From Alteriqipengyuania lutimaris (GTDB lineage Bacteria; Pseudomonadota; Alphaproteobacteria; Sphingomonadales; Sphingomonadaceae), in NCBI RefSeq assembly GCF_003363135.1, contig NZ_QRBB01000001.1, positions 1,178,001-1,242,000 on the forward strand: a DNA stretch of 64,000 bases, written 5' to 3'. Made by a program: the position numbers and the translations under genes. Shown here piece by piece: positions 20,888 through 30,500 of this stretch. Under the pieces are notes generated by a model. The model was not told the DNA's origin. It searched no databases and worked only from the letters and a program-made list of their open reading frames with translations. Positions within the stretch are counted from its first letter, which is position 1; every line of letters begins with the position of its first letter.

Positions 20888-21498
20888 AACCGATCGAGCA
20901 GCTGATGCGCACCGCCCCGGTGATCCCCGTCCTGGTGGTAGAAGATGCGAGCGACGCGGTCCCGATGGCCGAGGCGCTGGTGGCAGGCGGCCTGCGCGTT
21001 CTGGAAGTGACCTTGCGCACGCCCGCCGCGCTCGATGCGATCCGCGCGATGCGCGGCGTCGAGGGGGCGATCGTGGGTGCGGGCACCGTCACCAACCAGG
21101 CTCAGTTGCAGGATGCGATCGATGCGGGGAGCGAATTCATCGTCTCGCCCGGCCTCACCGAAACGCTCGGCCGTGCAGCCGTGCGGGAAGAGATTCCCTT
21201 CCTCCCCGGAATCGCCAATGCGGGCGATATCATGCGCGGGCTCGACCTCGGGCTGAGCCACTTCAAGTTCTTCCCTGCCGAAACCAACGGCGGGATGGCC
21301 GCGCTCAAGGCGCTTGCCGGGCCGTTCGGCGATGTCAAATTCTGCCCCACCGGCGGCATCAGGCAGGAAACGGCGGCGGACTGGCTCGCGCTCGATCCGG
21401 TCCTGTGCGTGGGCGGAAGCTGGCTCGTGGGCAAGTCCCCGCTCGACTTCGCCGCGACCCGGCAGCGGGCCGAAGACGCCGCCGCACTCGCGCGCTAG
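20884..21498 (+). CDS. eda: KDPG aldolase
   Basis: 204 residues, start overlapping the glk stop by 4 nt. LEVTLRT holds the catalytic Glu41 and HFKFFPAE the Schiff-base Lys128; GAGTVTN and PTGGI complete the phosphate-binding barrel. It cleaves 2-keto-3-deoxy-6-phosphogluconate to pyruvate and glyceraldehyde-3-phosphate, the last step of the Entner-Doudoroff pathway. The stop overlaps the stop of the convergent radical SAM gene by 4 nt, so no terminator lies between. Confidence 0.97.
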   Translation: MKPIEQLMRTAPVIPVLVVEDASDAVPMAEALVAGGLRVLEVTLRTPAALDAIRAMRGVEGAIVGAGTVTNQAQLQDAIDAGSEFIVSPGLTETLGRAAVREEIPFLPGIANAGDIMRGLDLGLSHFKFFPAETNGGMAALKALAGPFGDVKFCPTGGIRQETAADWLALDPVLCVGGSWLVGKSPLDFAATRQRAEDAAALAR

Positions 21499-23495
21499 GC
21501 GGGCAATCCGTCGACGGCCGCAAGGCTGGCGGCCGCATTGTCCGGGTGGCGCATCATGGCCCAGCGATCCATGTCGACATAGCCGCCGGGAAAGTCCTCC
21601 TGCGCGTCGGGGATCGGCGTGACCCGGTTCATCACCAGGCTCATCACATTGCCCTTCTGGCGCAGAACCAGTCCCCTTGCATCGAGCCATTCGAGCGCGC
21701 TTGCCACGCTCTGGGCATCGGCGAATTCTGCCAGCGCCGCGTCGGACCGCATCGCTTCGGTCGCTTCGAGTATCTGCACTTCCAGATCGCCGGGCACGTG
21801 CCTGCCGCCGAAAGCGGGGCGGGTGTCGTCGATGACCCGCCGGCCCTCGGCGTCGGTCGCCCAGAGCAGGCTCGGCCGCGCCTCGTGCGGCAAGAGCCAT
21901 GCCCTGTTCCATAGCGCGATCAGGCGCACGGTCTCGCGCAGGCCTGGCCTTTCGCGCAGCACCTCGGCGGCGGGGCGGCGGCGCGCGTCCTGATGGTAAT
22001 AGGCGAGGTCGGCCAGGTCGCGGGCCGACACGGGGTAGACCGCGCGGTAGCTTTCGAATGGCTCCAGTTTGAGCCCGAATTCGGCCGAGCGCATGTGGTA
22101 GGGGCTGAAACGGTGGAACTGTATCCGGTCGATGCCGGGGGGCTGGAGATGGCTGACGCGCGGCAGCCAGCCGGCCATTTCGGCGTACCAGGCGTCCTGT
22201 TCCCCCGGCACGTCCCACAGGAAGTTCCAGGTGATGAAGATGCCGAGCTCGCGCGCCCATTTGAGCAGCCGCAGGTTGATGAGCGCGGTGGTGCCCTTGT
22301 CGATCAGCCGCAGGATTTCGTCGTGCATGTTCTCGATTCCCGGCTGCAACCGGCGCACGCCTGCCGACGCGAGCACTTCGAGGTGGGGGCGCCGCAGGTT
22401 GGCCTTGGTCTCGTAAAACAGGTTGTAGGTCTCGGGCCGTTCGAGGCGCGGGAGCAGGGTCTGGATGTACGAAAGGTCGAGGATGTTATCGACCACGTTG
22501 AAGCGGGTGATCCCGTAACGCTCGGCAAGCCCGTCGAATTCCTCGAGAACGCGGTCGGCGGGTTTGGAGCGAAAGGCCATGTTGCCGCCGTTGAGCCCGC
22601 AGAACGTGCAATGGTGCTTGGCCCCCCACCAGCAGCCGCGCGAGGTTTCCATGGCGAGGCCCGGCACGACGCACTCGGCCAGCGGCGAGGACGCCAGGGC
22701 GGAGAAGTAATCGTCGAAATCGGGGGTCGGGGTCCGCTCCATGTCGGGGATCGAGACGCGCGGCGCCTTGGCGGAGTCGCCCAGCGCAGGATGGCGGCCG
22801 TCGATCACGCCATAGGGCAGCGGTTCGTCGCCGATCGACCCGTCGAGCGCGCGGCGGCACAGCTCCGGCAGCAGCAGGTCGGCTTCGCCCGAGACGACGT
22901 AATCGACCCAGTCGAATGCGCGTTTGGTGGCGACGCCCATAGCGCCTTCGCAATTCGCCCCGCCCAGCATCGTGACGACATGCGGCGCGAGCGTCTTGAT
23001 CCGGCGGAGCAGGGCGAGCGAAGGCACGTGCTGGGTAAAGGTGGAGGTGCAGCCCACGATCCGCACATCGCGCGCGACGATGTCGCGCGCGATGCGATCG
23101 ACAAACGCATCGGCCTGCGCGCGCACGCCTTCGAGCAGGTCGCGCGGATCGCCCAGCGCCGGGCTGCGCGCGATGATCGCGGCGGTGACCGGCTGGGCCA
23201 TCAGGCGGTCGAGATAGCCCGGATCCTCGGGCGCATCCTCGCCGAAAGCGGCGGCCGCGAAGACCCATTCGCCGACCAGAAGTTCCTGCTTGCTGTCCGA
23301 AATGAAGCCATAGGCATCGAGCCCGATCTGCCTCGCGAAATCGAAACAGGGATAAAGGGCGGTCGCATTCATGCCTGCATTGCGCAGCGCGGCGACGAGA
23401 AGCCCCAGCGCCATCGAAGGCTGGTTGAGCGGCGGAAAGGGCATGGAGACCAATGCGATGTCGCATTGGCGGTTCATCTTCTCGACCTGTCCCAT
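21495..23495 (-). CDS. RiPP-maturation radical SAM enzyme, cobalamin-type (putative C-methyltransferase)
   Basis: 666 residues. The first 230 or so residues form a B12-binding Rossmann-like domain (VRIVGCTSTFTQHVPSLALL, VTMLGGANCEG, VVSGEADLLLPELC). The radical SAM domain then has Cys288-x7-Cys296-x2-Cys299 (CWWGAKHHCTFCG), the spacing typical of the family called RiPP maturation radical SAM protein 1 (TIGR03975, annotated as C-methyltransferase). The ATG is preceded by AGGGGAAG. It faces a serine hydrolase across a 121-nt AT-rich gap and lies about 4 kb from a LanM operon, so the probable substrate is the lanthipeptide precursor at 35753-35899. Methylation itself is family inference. Confidence 0.85.
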   Translation of the reverse strand: MGQVEKMNRQCDIALVSMPFPPLNQPSMALGLLVAALRNAGMNATALYPCFDFARQIGLDAYGFISDSKQELLVGEWVFAAAAFGEDAPEDPGYLDRLMAQPVTAAIIARSPALGDPRDLLEGVRAQADAFVDRIARDIVARDVRIVGCTSTFTQHVPSLALLRRIKTLAPHVVTMLGGANCEGAMGVATKRAFDWVDYVVSGEADLLLPELCRRALDGSIGDEPLPYGVIDGRHPALGDSAKAPRVSIPDMERTPTPDFDDYFSALASSPLAECVVPGLAMETSRGCWWGAKHHCTFCGLNGGNMAFRSKPADRVLEEFDGLAERYGITRFNVVDNILDLSYIQTLLPRLERPETYNLFYETKANLRRPHLEVLASAGVRRLQPGIENMHDEILRLIDKGTTALINLRLLKWARELGIFITWNFLWDVPGEQDAWYAEMAGWLPRVSHLQPPGIDRIQFHRFSPYHMRSAEFGLKLEPFESYRAVYPVSARDLADLAYYHQDARRRPAAEVLRERPGLRETVRLIALWNRAWLLPHEARPSLLWATDAEGRRVIDDTRPAFGGRHVPGDLEVQILEATEAMRSDAALAEFADAQSVASALEWLDARGLVLRQKGNVMSLVMNRVTPIPDAQEDFPGGYVDMDRWAMMRHPDNAAASLAAVDGLPA

Positions 23496-23506
23496 GCTTC
23501 CCCTTT

Positions 23507-23524
23507 CTTGGTATTTTTACCAAG
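23507..23524. promoter_or_regulatory. 18-bp palindrome in the radical SAM/serine hydrolase gap
   Basis: CTTGGTA-TTTT-TACCAAG has perfect 7-bp arms and ends 12 nt before the radical SAM ATG, touching the ribosome site of that gene. It could be a repressor operator or an RNA hairpin that gates translation. A second shorter palindrome, ATCGATATCGAT, lies at 23584-23595 on the serine hydrolase side. Confidence 0.45.
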
Positions 23525-23616
23525 TATTGCTAGAACATCATTGCCTTGAGCCCAATAATGATCGAATCATGTCGGTGCGCATCATCGATATCGATAATAA
23601 ATACGAGTAGCGAAGC

Positions 23617-25215
23617 TTGATCAACGACGAAACGCGATTCGCTATCGATGATCTGTTTTCATCGCATGCCCGTAAAGGCTCGCCCGGCGCGGTCTGCGGC
23701 GTCGTTCAGGATGGGAAGCTGGTCTTCGCCGAGGGGTGGGGGTGGGCCCATCTCGAGCATGCGGTGCCTATGGAAACCAACACCGTCTTCCATGTAGCCT
23801 CGCTGTCGAAGCAGTTCACCGCAGTCACCGCCGCACTGGTGTGCGACGAACGCGATATCGCCTTCGACACCGACCTGCGCCATTTCGTGCCGGAAATTCC
23901 CGACGGGCCGCCGATCACTTTCCGGCATGCGATCCACCATACCAGCGGGCTGCGCGAGCAGTGGGATCTCCTGCGCCTCTCCGGCTGGCGCGACGCAGAC
24001 CTCAAGACCACCGGCGATGTGCTGCGGGCCGTGGCGCGGCAGGGGGCGAACAATTTCGCGCCGGGCACGCGCTTCCAGTATATCAACACCGCCTACACGC
24101 TGGTCGCTGTCGCGCTGGAGCGGATCACGGGCGAGAGCATGCGCGCCCTTGCCGACCGGCTGATTTTCGCTCCGCTCGGCATGCGCGACACCTTCTTCCT
24201 CGACGATCACGATGAGATCGTGCCGCGCCGCGCGCAGGCCTATGCCCGGCAGGACGACGGAAGCTATCGCATCTGCGTGCCGCATTTCGAGACCGTCGGC
24301 CCGTCCAACCTGCAAAGCACGCTCGAAGATCTCGCCCGCTGGGAAGCCAACCTCGCCAATCGGGTGGTCGGCGACGGGGATCTGATCGCGCGCATGGCCT
24401 CGCCTGCGCAGTTCGCGGAGGGCGCGCGGATCGATTACGGCTACGGCCTGATCCTCGGCCATCACGGCGCCTATGCGACGCTCGAGCATGCGGGCGGCGA
24501 TGCGGCATTCCGGGCCTATTACCTGCGCGTGCCCGATCACGGCCTGTCGGTCATCATCCTCGCCAATTTCCTCGAGATCAGCCCGAGCCAGATCGCGCGG
24601 CAGATCGTCGACCTGATCCTGCCCCAGCCGGACGGTGGCGCGGCCCGATCCTCCACCGCGCCGCTCGACCTCAAGCTGCACAATGTCGCCCGGATCGACG
24701 GGCTCTACCGCCACGACGAGAGCGGGGTGACCTGCGAGATATCGCTGCGCGGGGGGCAGCTGCATCTGGCGTCGAGCGGCACCGATTACGAACTGGTGCC
24801 GCTGGCCAACGGCAATTTCCGCGTGCGCGATATGGATATCGAAGTGGTGTTCGACCTGACTCGGCCCGGGCCGGCGCAATCGGTCGCGGTCCATGTCGGC
24901 GGGAACACGGTCAACCGCTGCGCGCGCGTGACCGCGACCGAGCCGAGCGACGGTGCCGAGCTGTCCGACTTCGCCGGGATCTTCGCCAGCTCCGATCTCG
25001 ACGCCACCTACTCGGTCGCGCCGCGCGAGGGGGTGCTGATGGTGCGCGGGCCGCGCGGGCTGGCCATCCGGCTGCGTCCCACCCATCGCGATGCCTTCGC
25101 GGCGCTCGACACCACGATCGACGTCCAGTTCCAGCGTTCGCAGGACGGCAGCGTGTCCGGTTTCCTGCTCAGTTCCGAACGCGCGTGGAACATCCCCTTT
25201 ACCCGGTCGGAGTAG
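23617..25215 (+). CDS. serine hydrolase, class C beta-lactamase/DD-peptidase fold
   Basis: 532 residues from a TTG start; the next Met is residue 52, inside the conserved fold, so TTG is needed. Ser62-x-x-Lys65 (SLSK) and Tyr155-x-Asn157 (YIN) are the catalytic motifs of PF00144. A C-terminal region of about 170 residues is beta-rich and lipocalin-like. There is no signal peptide, so it is probably cytoplasmic. It is divergent from the RiPP radical SAM gene and convergent with the exporter (17-nt overlap). Because the exporter lacks a C39 protease domain, this hydrolase is a candidate leader or product peptidase, which is inference only. Confidence 0.85.
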   Translation: MINDETRFAIDDLFSSHARKGSPGAVCGVVQDGKLVFAEGWGWAHLEHAVPMETNTVFHVASLSKQFTAVTAALVCDERDIAFDTDLRHFVPEIPDGPPITFRHAIHHTSGLREQWDLLRLSGWRDADLKTTGDVLRAVARQGANNFAPGTRFQYINTAYTLVAVALERITGESMRALADRLIFAPLGMRDTFFLDDHDEIVPRRAQAYARQDDGSYRICVPHFETVGPSNLQSTLEDLARWEANLANRVVGDGDLIARMASPAQFAEGARIDYGYGLILGHHGAYATLEHAGGDAAFRAYYLRVPDHGLSVIILANFLEISPSQIARQIVDLILPQPDGGAARSSTAPLDLKLHNVARIDGLYRHDESGVTCEISLRGGQLHLASSGTDYELVPLANGNFRVRDMDIEVVFDLTRPGPAQSVAVHVGGNTVNRCARVTATEPSDGAELSDFAGIFASSDLDATYSVAPREGVLMVRGPRGLAIRLRPTHRDAFAALDTTIDVQFQRSQDGSVSGFLLSSERAWNIPFTRSE

Positions 25216-27034
25216 GGGCAGATGCCTTGCGCTTGCGAGCGCCGGGCCGGGGAGGCGGTGCCTCGCCGCCCGTCTGCAGGGTCCAGAGCCAGGCATAGAT
25301 CCCGCCCCTTGCGACGAGTTCGTCGTGCGTGCCCGTTTCCGCCACGCGTCCCCGGTCCATCACCACGATCCTGGTGGCGTTGCGGATCGTGGCGAGCCGG
25401 TGGGTGACGACCACCAGCGTCTTGTCGGGCGCCAGATCGTCGATCGTGCGGCGGATCATGTCTTCGGTCTCGTAATCGAGATGCGAGGTGATCTCGTCCA
25501 GCAGCAGCACGGGCGATCCGCGCAGGATCGTCCGCGCGATCGCCACGCGCTGGCGTTCGCCGCCCGAAAGGTGCCCGCCGCGCTCGCCCACCTGCGCGTC
25601 GAGGCTGTCGGGCGGCCGCTCGAGCAGGTCCGCCGCGCCCGCCTGCTCCATTGCCGCCCGCAGCGCATTGTCGTCCGCGTCGGGGTCGCCGTAGCGCAGG
25701 TTGTCGCGGATGGTGCCTTCGAAGAGATAGGTCTCCTGCGAGACGAGACTGATCGCCTTGCGCAGGTCCGGCAAGGAGAGATCGCGCAGGTCCACGCCGT
25801 CGAGCGTGATGCGCCCGCCGTCCGCTTCGTAGAGGCGCGCCATCAGCCGCAGCAGCGTGCTCTTGCCCGATCCGGTGCGCCCGACGATGGCGACCATTTC
25901 CCCGCGGCCGACCTCGAACGAGATGTCCCGCAGCACTTCGCGCGTTTCGTCATAGGCGAAGGAGACATCCTCCAGCGCCAGCCGCCCGCCGATATCGCCC
26001 GCTGGAAGGCGCTGCGTGCCGCCGACGATCAGCGGCTGATGGTCGAGCACTCCGGCGATCCGTCCGGCCGCATCGGTCGCTTCCTGATAGGTGCCCATCA
26101 GGCCCTGCAGATCGGCAACCGCGGCAAGCAGGTTGGGGTAGAGATACAGGATGCGCGCGAACTGTCCGCTCGTGATGCGACCGCTGCGGACGAGGCCGCC
26201 GCCCTGCGCCGTCACCAGTGCGAATGCGCCCGCGCCGATCGCCTGGGTAAGCAGGCCCGAGGTCGTGGCGAGCGAGAAGGCGTCGAAATTCGCGTCGTTC
26301 ATGCGCTGCCCCGCCTTGCGCAGCCGGGCCGCCACGCGCGGTTCGGCCTGGAACAGCTTGATATCGGTAATGCCCGCAAGCAGCGACTCGAGCGCCTGGC
26401 TGTAATCGCCGCGCATCGAACCTGCCTCCGCGTAGCGCGCAGCGAGCCGCGAGCCGAGCACCATGGAGGGCGCTGCCAGCAGCGCCAGCGGTGCCGCCGC
26501 GATCAGCGTGAAACGGGGGGATACACGGACCAGCGTGAACGCGGCGAAACCGCCGGTCATCGCCTTCTCGATCAGCTGGTCGGGCAATTGCTCGATCAGG
26601 TTGCTGACGCGCTGCGTATCTTCGGTGATCAGGTTGAGCAGGTGCCCGGTGCCGTGTTCGTCGAAGAAGGCGAGGTCCTGCTCCGCAATCGAGTCGATCA
26701 GTGCGGTGCGCAGCTCGTCGCGAAATTCGAGGGCGGTCTGCCGCCAGGCTCGCCGCCGCGCATTCTGCGCGACCAGTTCCACCCCGGTCACGCTGCCCGC
26801 GGCCAGCAAAGCGCGCCCGCCGCGCTTGCCCGACTGGGTGCGGGCGGCGTCGACCGTGCCGACGAAGAGATTGCCCTGGAGAAGGTGCAGCCCGTGCGCG
26901 ACTGTCGTGAGCGCGACCGGCTTGACCAGACCGCGCGCCGTGAACCGCCCGGCCTTGAGGACACGCCGCAGCGCCCGTCGCGGCGAAGGCGGCGCAAGCG
27001 GCATGCGCGTGGGCACGCGACGCGATCCGCTCAT
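25199..27034 (-). CDS. ABC exporter (fused membrane and ATPase domains) of the lanthipeptide cluster
   Basis: 611 residues. The N-terminal half is an ABC type-1 membrane domain, with clear hydrophobic stretches around 165-200 and 265-295 and weaker ones before. The C-terminal ATPase has Walker A GRTGSGKST, Q-loop VSQETYLF, signature LSGGERQR, Walker B VLLLDE and an H-loop histidine in VVVTHRLATI. There is no N-terminal C39 peptidase domain, which many class II lanthipeptide exporters carry. The last 20 residues are basic and proline-rich. It is the last gene on the strand carrying lanM and probably exports the modified peptide. Confidence 0.88.
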   Translation of the reverse strand: MSGSRRVPTRMPLAPPSPRRALRRVLKAGRFTARGLVKPVALTTVAHGLHLLQGNLFVGTVDAARTQSGKRGGRALLAAGSVTGVELVAQNARRRAWRQTALEFRDELRTALIDSIAEQDLAFFDEHGTGHLLNLITEDTQRVSNLIEQLPDQLIEKAMTGGFAAFTLVRVSPRFTLIAAAPLALLAAPSMVLGSRLAARYAEAGSMRGDYSQALESLLAGITDIKLFQAEPRVAARLRKAGQRMNDANFDAFSLATTSGLLTQAIGAGAFALVTAQGGGLVRSGRITSGQFARILYLYPNLLAAVADLQGLMGTYQEATDAAGRIAGVLDHQPLIVGGTQRLPAGDIGGRLALEDVSFAYDETREVLRDISFEVGRGEMVAIVGRTGSGKSTLLRLMARLYEADGGRITLDGVDLRDLSLPDLRKAISLVSQETYLFEGTIRDNLRYGDPDADDNALRAAMEQAGAADLLERPPDSLDAQVGERGGHLSGGERQRVAIARTILRGSPVLLLDEITSHLDYETEDMIRRTIDDLAPDKTLVVVTHRLATIRNATRIVVMDRGRVAETGTHDELVARGGIYAWLWTLQTGGEAPPPRPGARKRKASAPTPTG

Positions 27035-27155
27035 GCGCTCGTCTGCAGGAGAAACGTCATGTCGCCCGGTCCTGCCCCCCGGTCATGTCGGCCCATCAGA
27101 ACACGGATGGTCGTGTCCGCAGCGCGCGGCCTGAGAACGGGTCGCCCAACGGCCT

Positions 27156-27458
27156 TCAGCTCTTCGTGGACTTGCGCGTCGAGGAGGTGCTTTCTTCCGC
27201 CTCTTCTTCGTCCACCTTCGGCTTGGTCAGTCCGAGATGTTCGGTCAGGTGCCGGCCCGACTGCGCCTTGACCAGCGAATTGGCGGATACCAGCGCAAGT
27301 CCGGGCAGGCCGAACATGGTGCGGGCTGCGAGACCCACGACAAGGTGCAGGCCGCCCTGCTTCAGATTGCCCCGCACGAGATGCGCGCCACCGGGCACAA
27401 GTGCCTCGCCGGCGTAGGATGTGGCAAGCTGTACGGCCTCAGTCTGTTCGTCCTTCAT
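27156..27458 (-). CDS. small DUF6072-like protein in the lanthipeptide cluster
   Basis: 100 residues with a good ribosome site (AGGAG, 7 nt before ATG). The central part, GGLHLVVGLAARTMFGLPGLALVSANS, is hydrophobic and glycine-rich, enough for one or two membrane segments. The tail is strongly charged (KPKVDEEEAEESTSSTRKS). The pattern GEALVPGGAHLVRG followed by VGLAARTMFGLPGL resembles the uncharacterised DUF6072 proteins; I recall this from memory and could not search. Between lanM and the exporter gene it might be an immunity or export accessory protein, with no direct evidence. Confidence 0.6.
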   Translation of the reverse strand: MKDEQTEAVQLATSYAGEALVPGGAHLVRGNLKQGGLHLVVGLAARTMFGLPGLALVSANSLVKAQSGRHLTEHLGLTKPKVDEEEAEESTSSTRKSTKS

Positions 27459-27575
27459 ATCGGGCTCCTGTAGTGGTCCAGTCGTTTATTCTTTTGATAC
27501 TAGATAGTCGAAGTCGAGTCTATCCGAATTGGGCTGCGATCGATAGAAAATCTCCAAGACGAGCAATGACTTGTA

Positions 27576-30500
27576 CTAATCCCATGTAAGCAAGGACGGA
27601 ATCTGCGCTGGCTCGACTATTCTTAGGAGCTGGTAACCAATTCCCGACAGGCCCTGATACAGCGAAGGGTCGAAGAAATCGGCGCCCGCGACTCCGGAAA
27701 GCGAGAAGTGTCCGGCATTCTCGGCCCGGTCGAGCACTTCACCTGCGACGGCCAATGCTGCCCCGCCGTGCCCCGTCGCGAGAAGCAATTCGGTCCGCGC
27801 CATCGTCCCGCAGCACAGTCCGTCCTTGGCGAGCGGCGGGGCATCGATATTGCGCGAGAGCGCGAGCGCAATGTCGTCTTGGTGATCTCCCGCACGCTCC
27901 AGCGCGAGACGGGTGAGACCGATGCCGAGGGCGCCGTGGCACCAGGTGTTCATGAAACTGGCCGGTGCCTCCGCGCCTTCGCGCAGGTCGCGCCAGTTGC
28001 GCGCATCGCGATCGATGAAGGCGCTTTCGAATGCGATCGCCTTGTCTGCCACGCAGCCGAAGCGTTCGTCACCGGTTGCGGCGGCGAGGCGCACCAGCGC
28101 CAAAGCTACACCGGAGGCGCCATGCGACAGGCCTGTGGTCGGCGGGTAGGAACCGCTCGCCCAGCCGCAGCCGCCCGGCATGTCCTGCATGGTGGCAAGC
28201 AGATGTTCGCCGCACATCCGCGCGCGGTCGAGCACCGATCGATCTCCGGTCGCCTCGTAAAGCGGCAGCAGCCCCAGCAGTGTGCCGGCACTGCCCGACA
28301 TCGCGTCATGTTCGCGGTCGCCGGCAATGGCATCGGCATCGATCAGCCGCGCCGTGGCGAGCGCATCCTCGAACAGGTCGGGGGCGTCGAGCAACTGCGC
28401 GCAGCGCGTCAGCGCGTAGACGATCGATCCGATCCCGGTCGCGCCGCCGATGGTGTGGCCGCTGTCGATGAAGCTCTGCAATGTCCGAGGCTGCGCGCTC
28501 CGGCGAAGGGGAAGCAGCGCTGAGAGCGCCAGGTCCCGCTGCTCGCCGGTGACGCGCGACAGGGCTGCCAGGAAGAGTGCGACACCCGCCTGCCCGCCGT
28601 AAAGGTCGAGCCGGAGCGGGCGGAGCTCGTAGCGATTGGAATTGGCGAGGATCTGCGGCGCGATCCATGTGACGCTGCCGTTCGCCGCGTGGATTGCGCG
28701 ATCCGCCAGTTGCCGGCCGATGGCGCTTGCCGCAGCCTGCGCGCGTTCGCGCGTCATCGGGCGCGTTCGGCTCGGCGCAGGCGTTGCGAATGCGGGCGGA
28801 TCGTGCGCTTGCGCGCTCGCCATCACGAGCGAGGCGCGCACGATCTCGCTCTGCAGCGCAAGGTCGGCCTCGTCCATCCGCCTCAGCCGGTCCGCTATCC
28901 GCTCGATCGCCGCCCGCGGGAAGGCGTCCCGGATCGGATCGGCATCGGGCAGCGGCAGGGCGGTCGAACCGGCTGCGAAGGTAAAGAGCGGGATATCCTG
29001 CCGTTCGAGCGCGGCGCGTTCGGCCTCCAGCAGTCGGCGAAAGGCGCGCTTGCCGGGTTGGGTGAGGTAGAAGCGCGCCATCACCTCCATCTCGATGCTG
29101 CGATCGACGCCGCAGCGCATCGACCTGGGTGCGCCGAGCCGCTTGAGCATCAGGCCATAGAGCCGCGTGGGATGAAACACGACGCGCAATGTTTCGCCGC
29201 GCATCGCGTCGATCCCTCCGCCGGGCGCCAGCAAGGCATCGCGGCGTTCGACGAGCGCGCGGTACGTCTCCTCGAAACCCTCGACGACAGGCTCGACATG
29301 ATCCCCGACATGGAGCGGCTTGCCGTCGAGGAACGGCAGGTGGTGGATGCTCTCGACCACGATCGCTTCGTGATGAAGCGTCATCGCGTCGGTGTTGATC
29401 GCGCGCCAGCGTCGCCGCACATAGGACGTCACCTGCTCGGCATGGGCGCCGAGCCCGCTGATATCGACGACCCGGCCATCGCCGCCCGCTTCCCACACGG
29501 GCAGGAGGCCGGCCCGCAGAACGCTGTTGAACAGCAGATCCTGTGCCTGCCCGCTCGCCGCAGAGGCGCCAGAGCTGCCGCCATCTTCGGGTCGGATCAG
29601 CGGATGCATCAGCGTTTCCATGTCGATCAGCACGGGGAAGGCCCCCTGCGCGACGACATTTTCGTGAAAGCAGTCCGATGCCTCGAGCGTGTAGAGCAGG
29701 GCGAGCAGGTTGCCTGCGCGCCGGTAGTAGGCGGCGGCCTGCCCGGCGTCGTCGAGCGGGCCGTGCTCGGCGATCTCGACCCAGCCGCGATCGCCCCGGT
29801 CGAGGACCGCGAGCGACCGGAATTCGCCTGCCTCGCCATCGAGCGAGGCGAGCAGGGCGAACCAGCGCGCCTCGATCCCGACCGAGCGTGGCTTGTACGC
29901 CAGGCGCAGGCCTCCCGTGAAACGCATGATCGCGACCGAACGACCGTGATTATGCGCGTCCGACAGCGACGGCTCGATCGCTTCGACACGCGCGTCCGCA
30001 TCCGTGCCGAAGGTCGCCGCAATCGCCTCGCGATCCTCCGCCACTTCGCGCGCCATCGTGCCCACATGCCCGACCCACTGCTGGCAGGTGATCGCCAGCA
30101 GGCGGGCGAGCGCGGCATGCTCTTCGCACAGCGTCACGAGCCCGCCGGCCGCCATGCGGGCGCAAAAGGCGTCGAACCGCTCGGTCCCCGGCCCCGGGTG
30201 GGCGCTGCGGAAGGCGGCGAACTCGACCTGCAGGACCGGAGCGCCAAGATAGCTCAGCTTCACGAACAGATCGTCGATCAGCCTCGAAGCGGCTGGTGGT
30301 GCGAAGACCTCGCGCCATTGCGAGGGCAGCTGCTCGATGGCGGCGTCCACGAAGCCTGCGAAGACCGGACCGAACGGGTGGGCGCAGGCTTCGTCGAACC
30401 GCGTTTCGCCCCGGTCGAGCGCGTCGGCGAGGAAGCCGGCCCAGTCGGGCAGCTGCGCCAGCGATCCCTCGCCGAGCCTGCGGACCAGCGCGTCCTCGCC

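Noticed and set aside
27514..27579. 21-codon minus-strand ORF MGLVQVIARLGDFLSIAAQF beyond the lanM stop
   Set aside because: Considered as a second small peptide gene (amphipathic, phenol-soluble-modulin-like), but there is no ribosome site and it overlaps the lanM stop, so it was not annotated.
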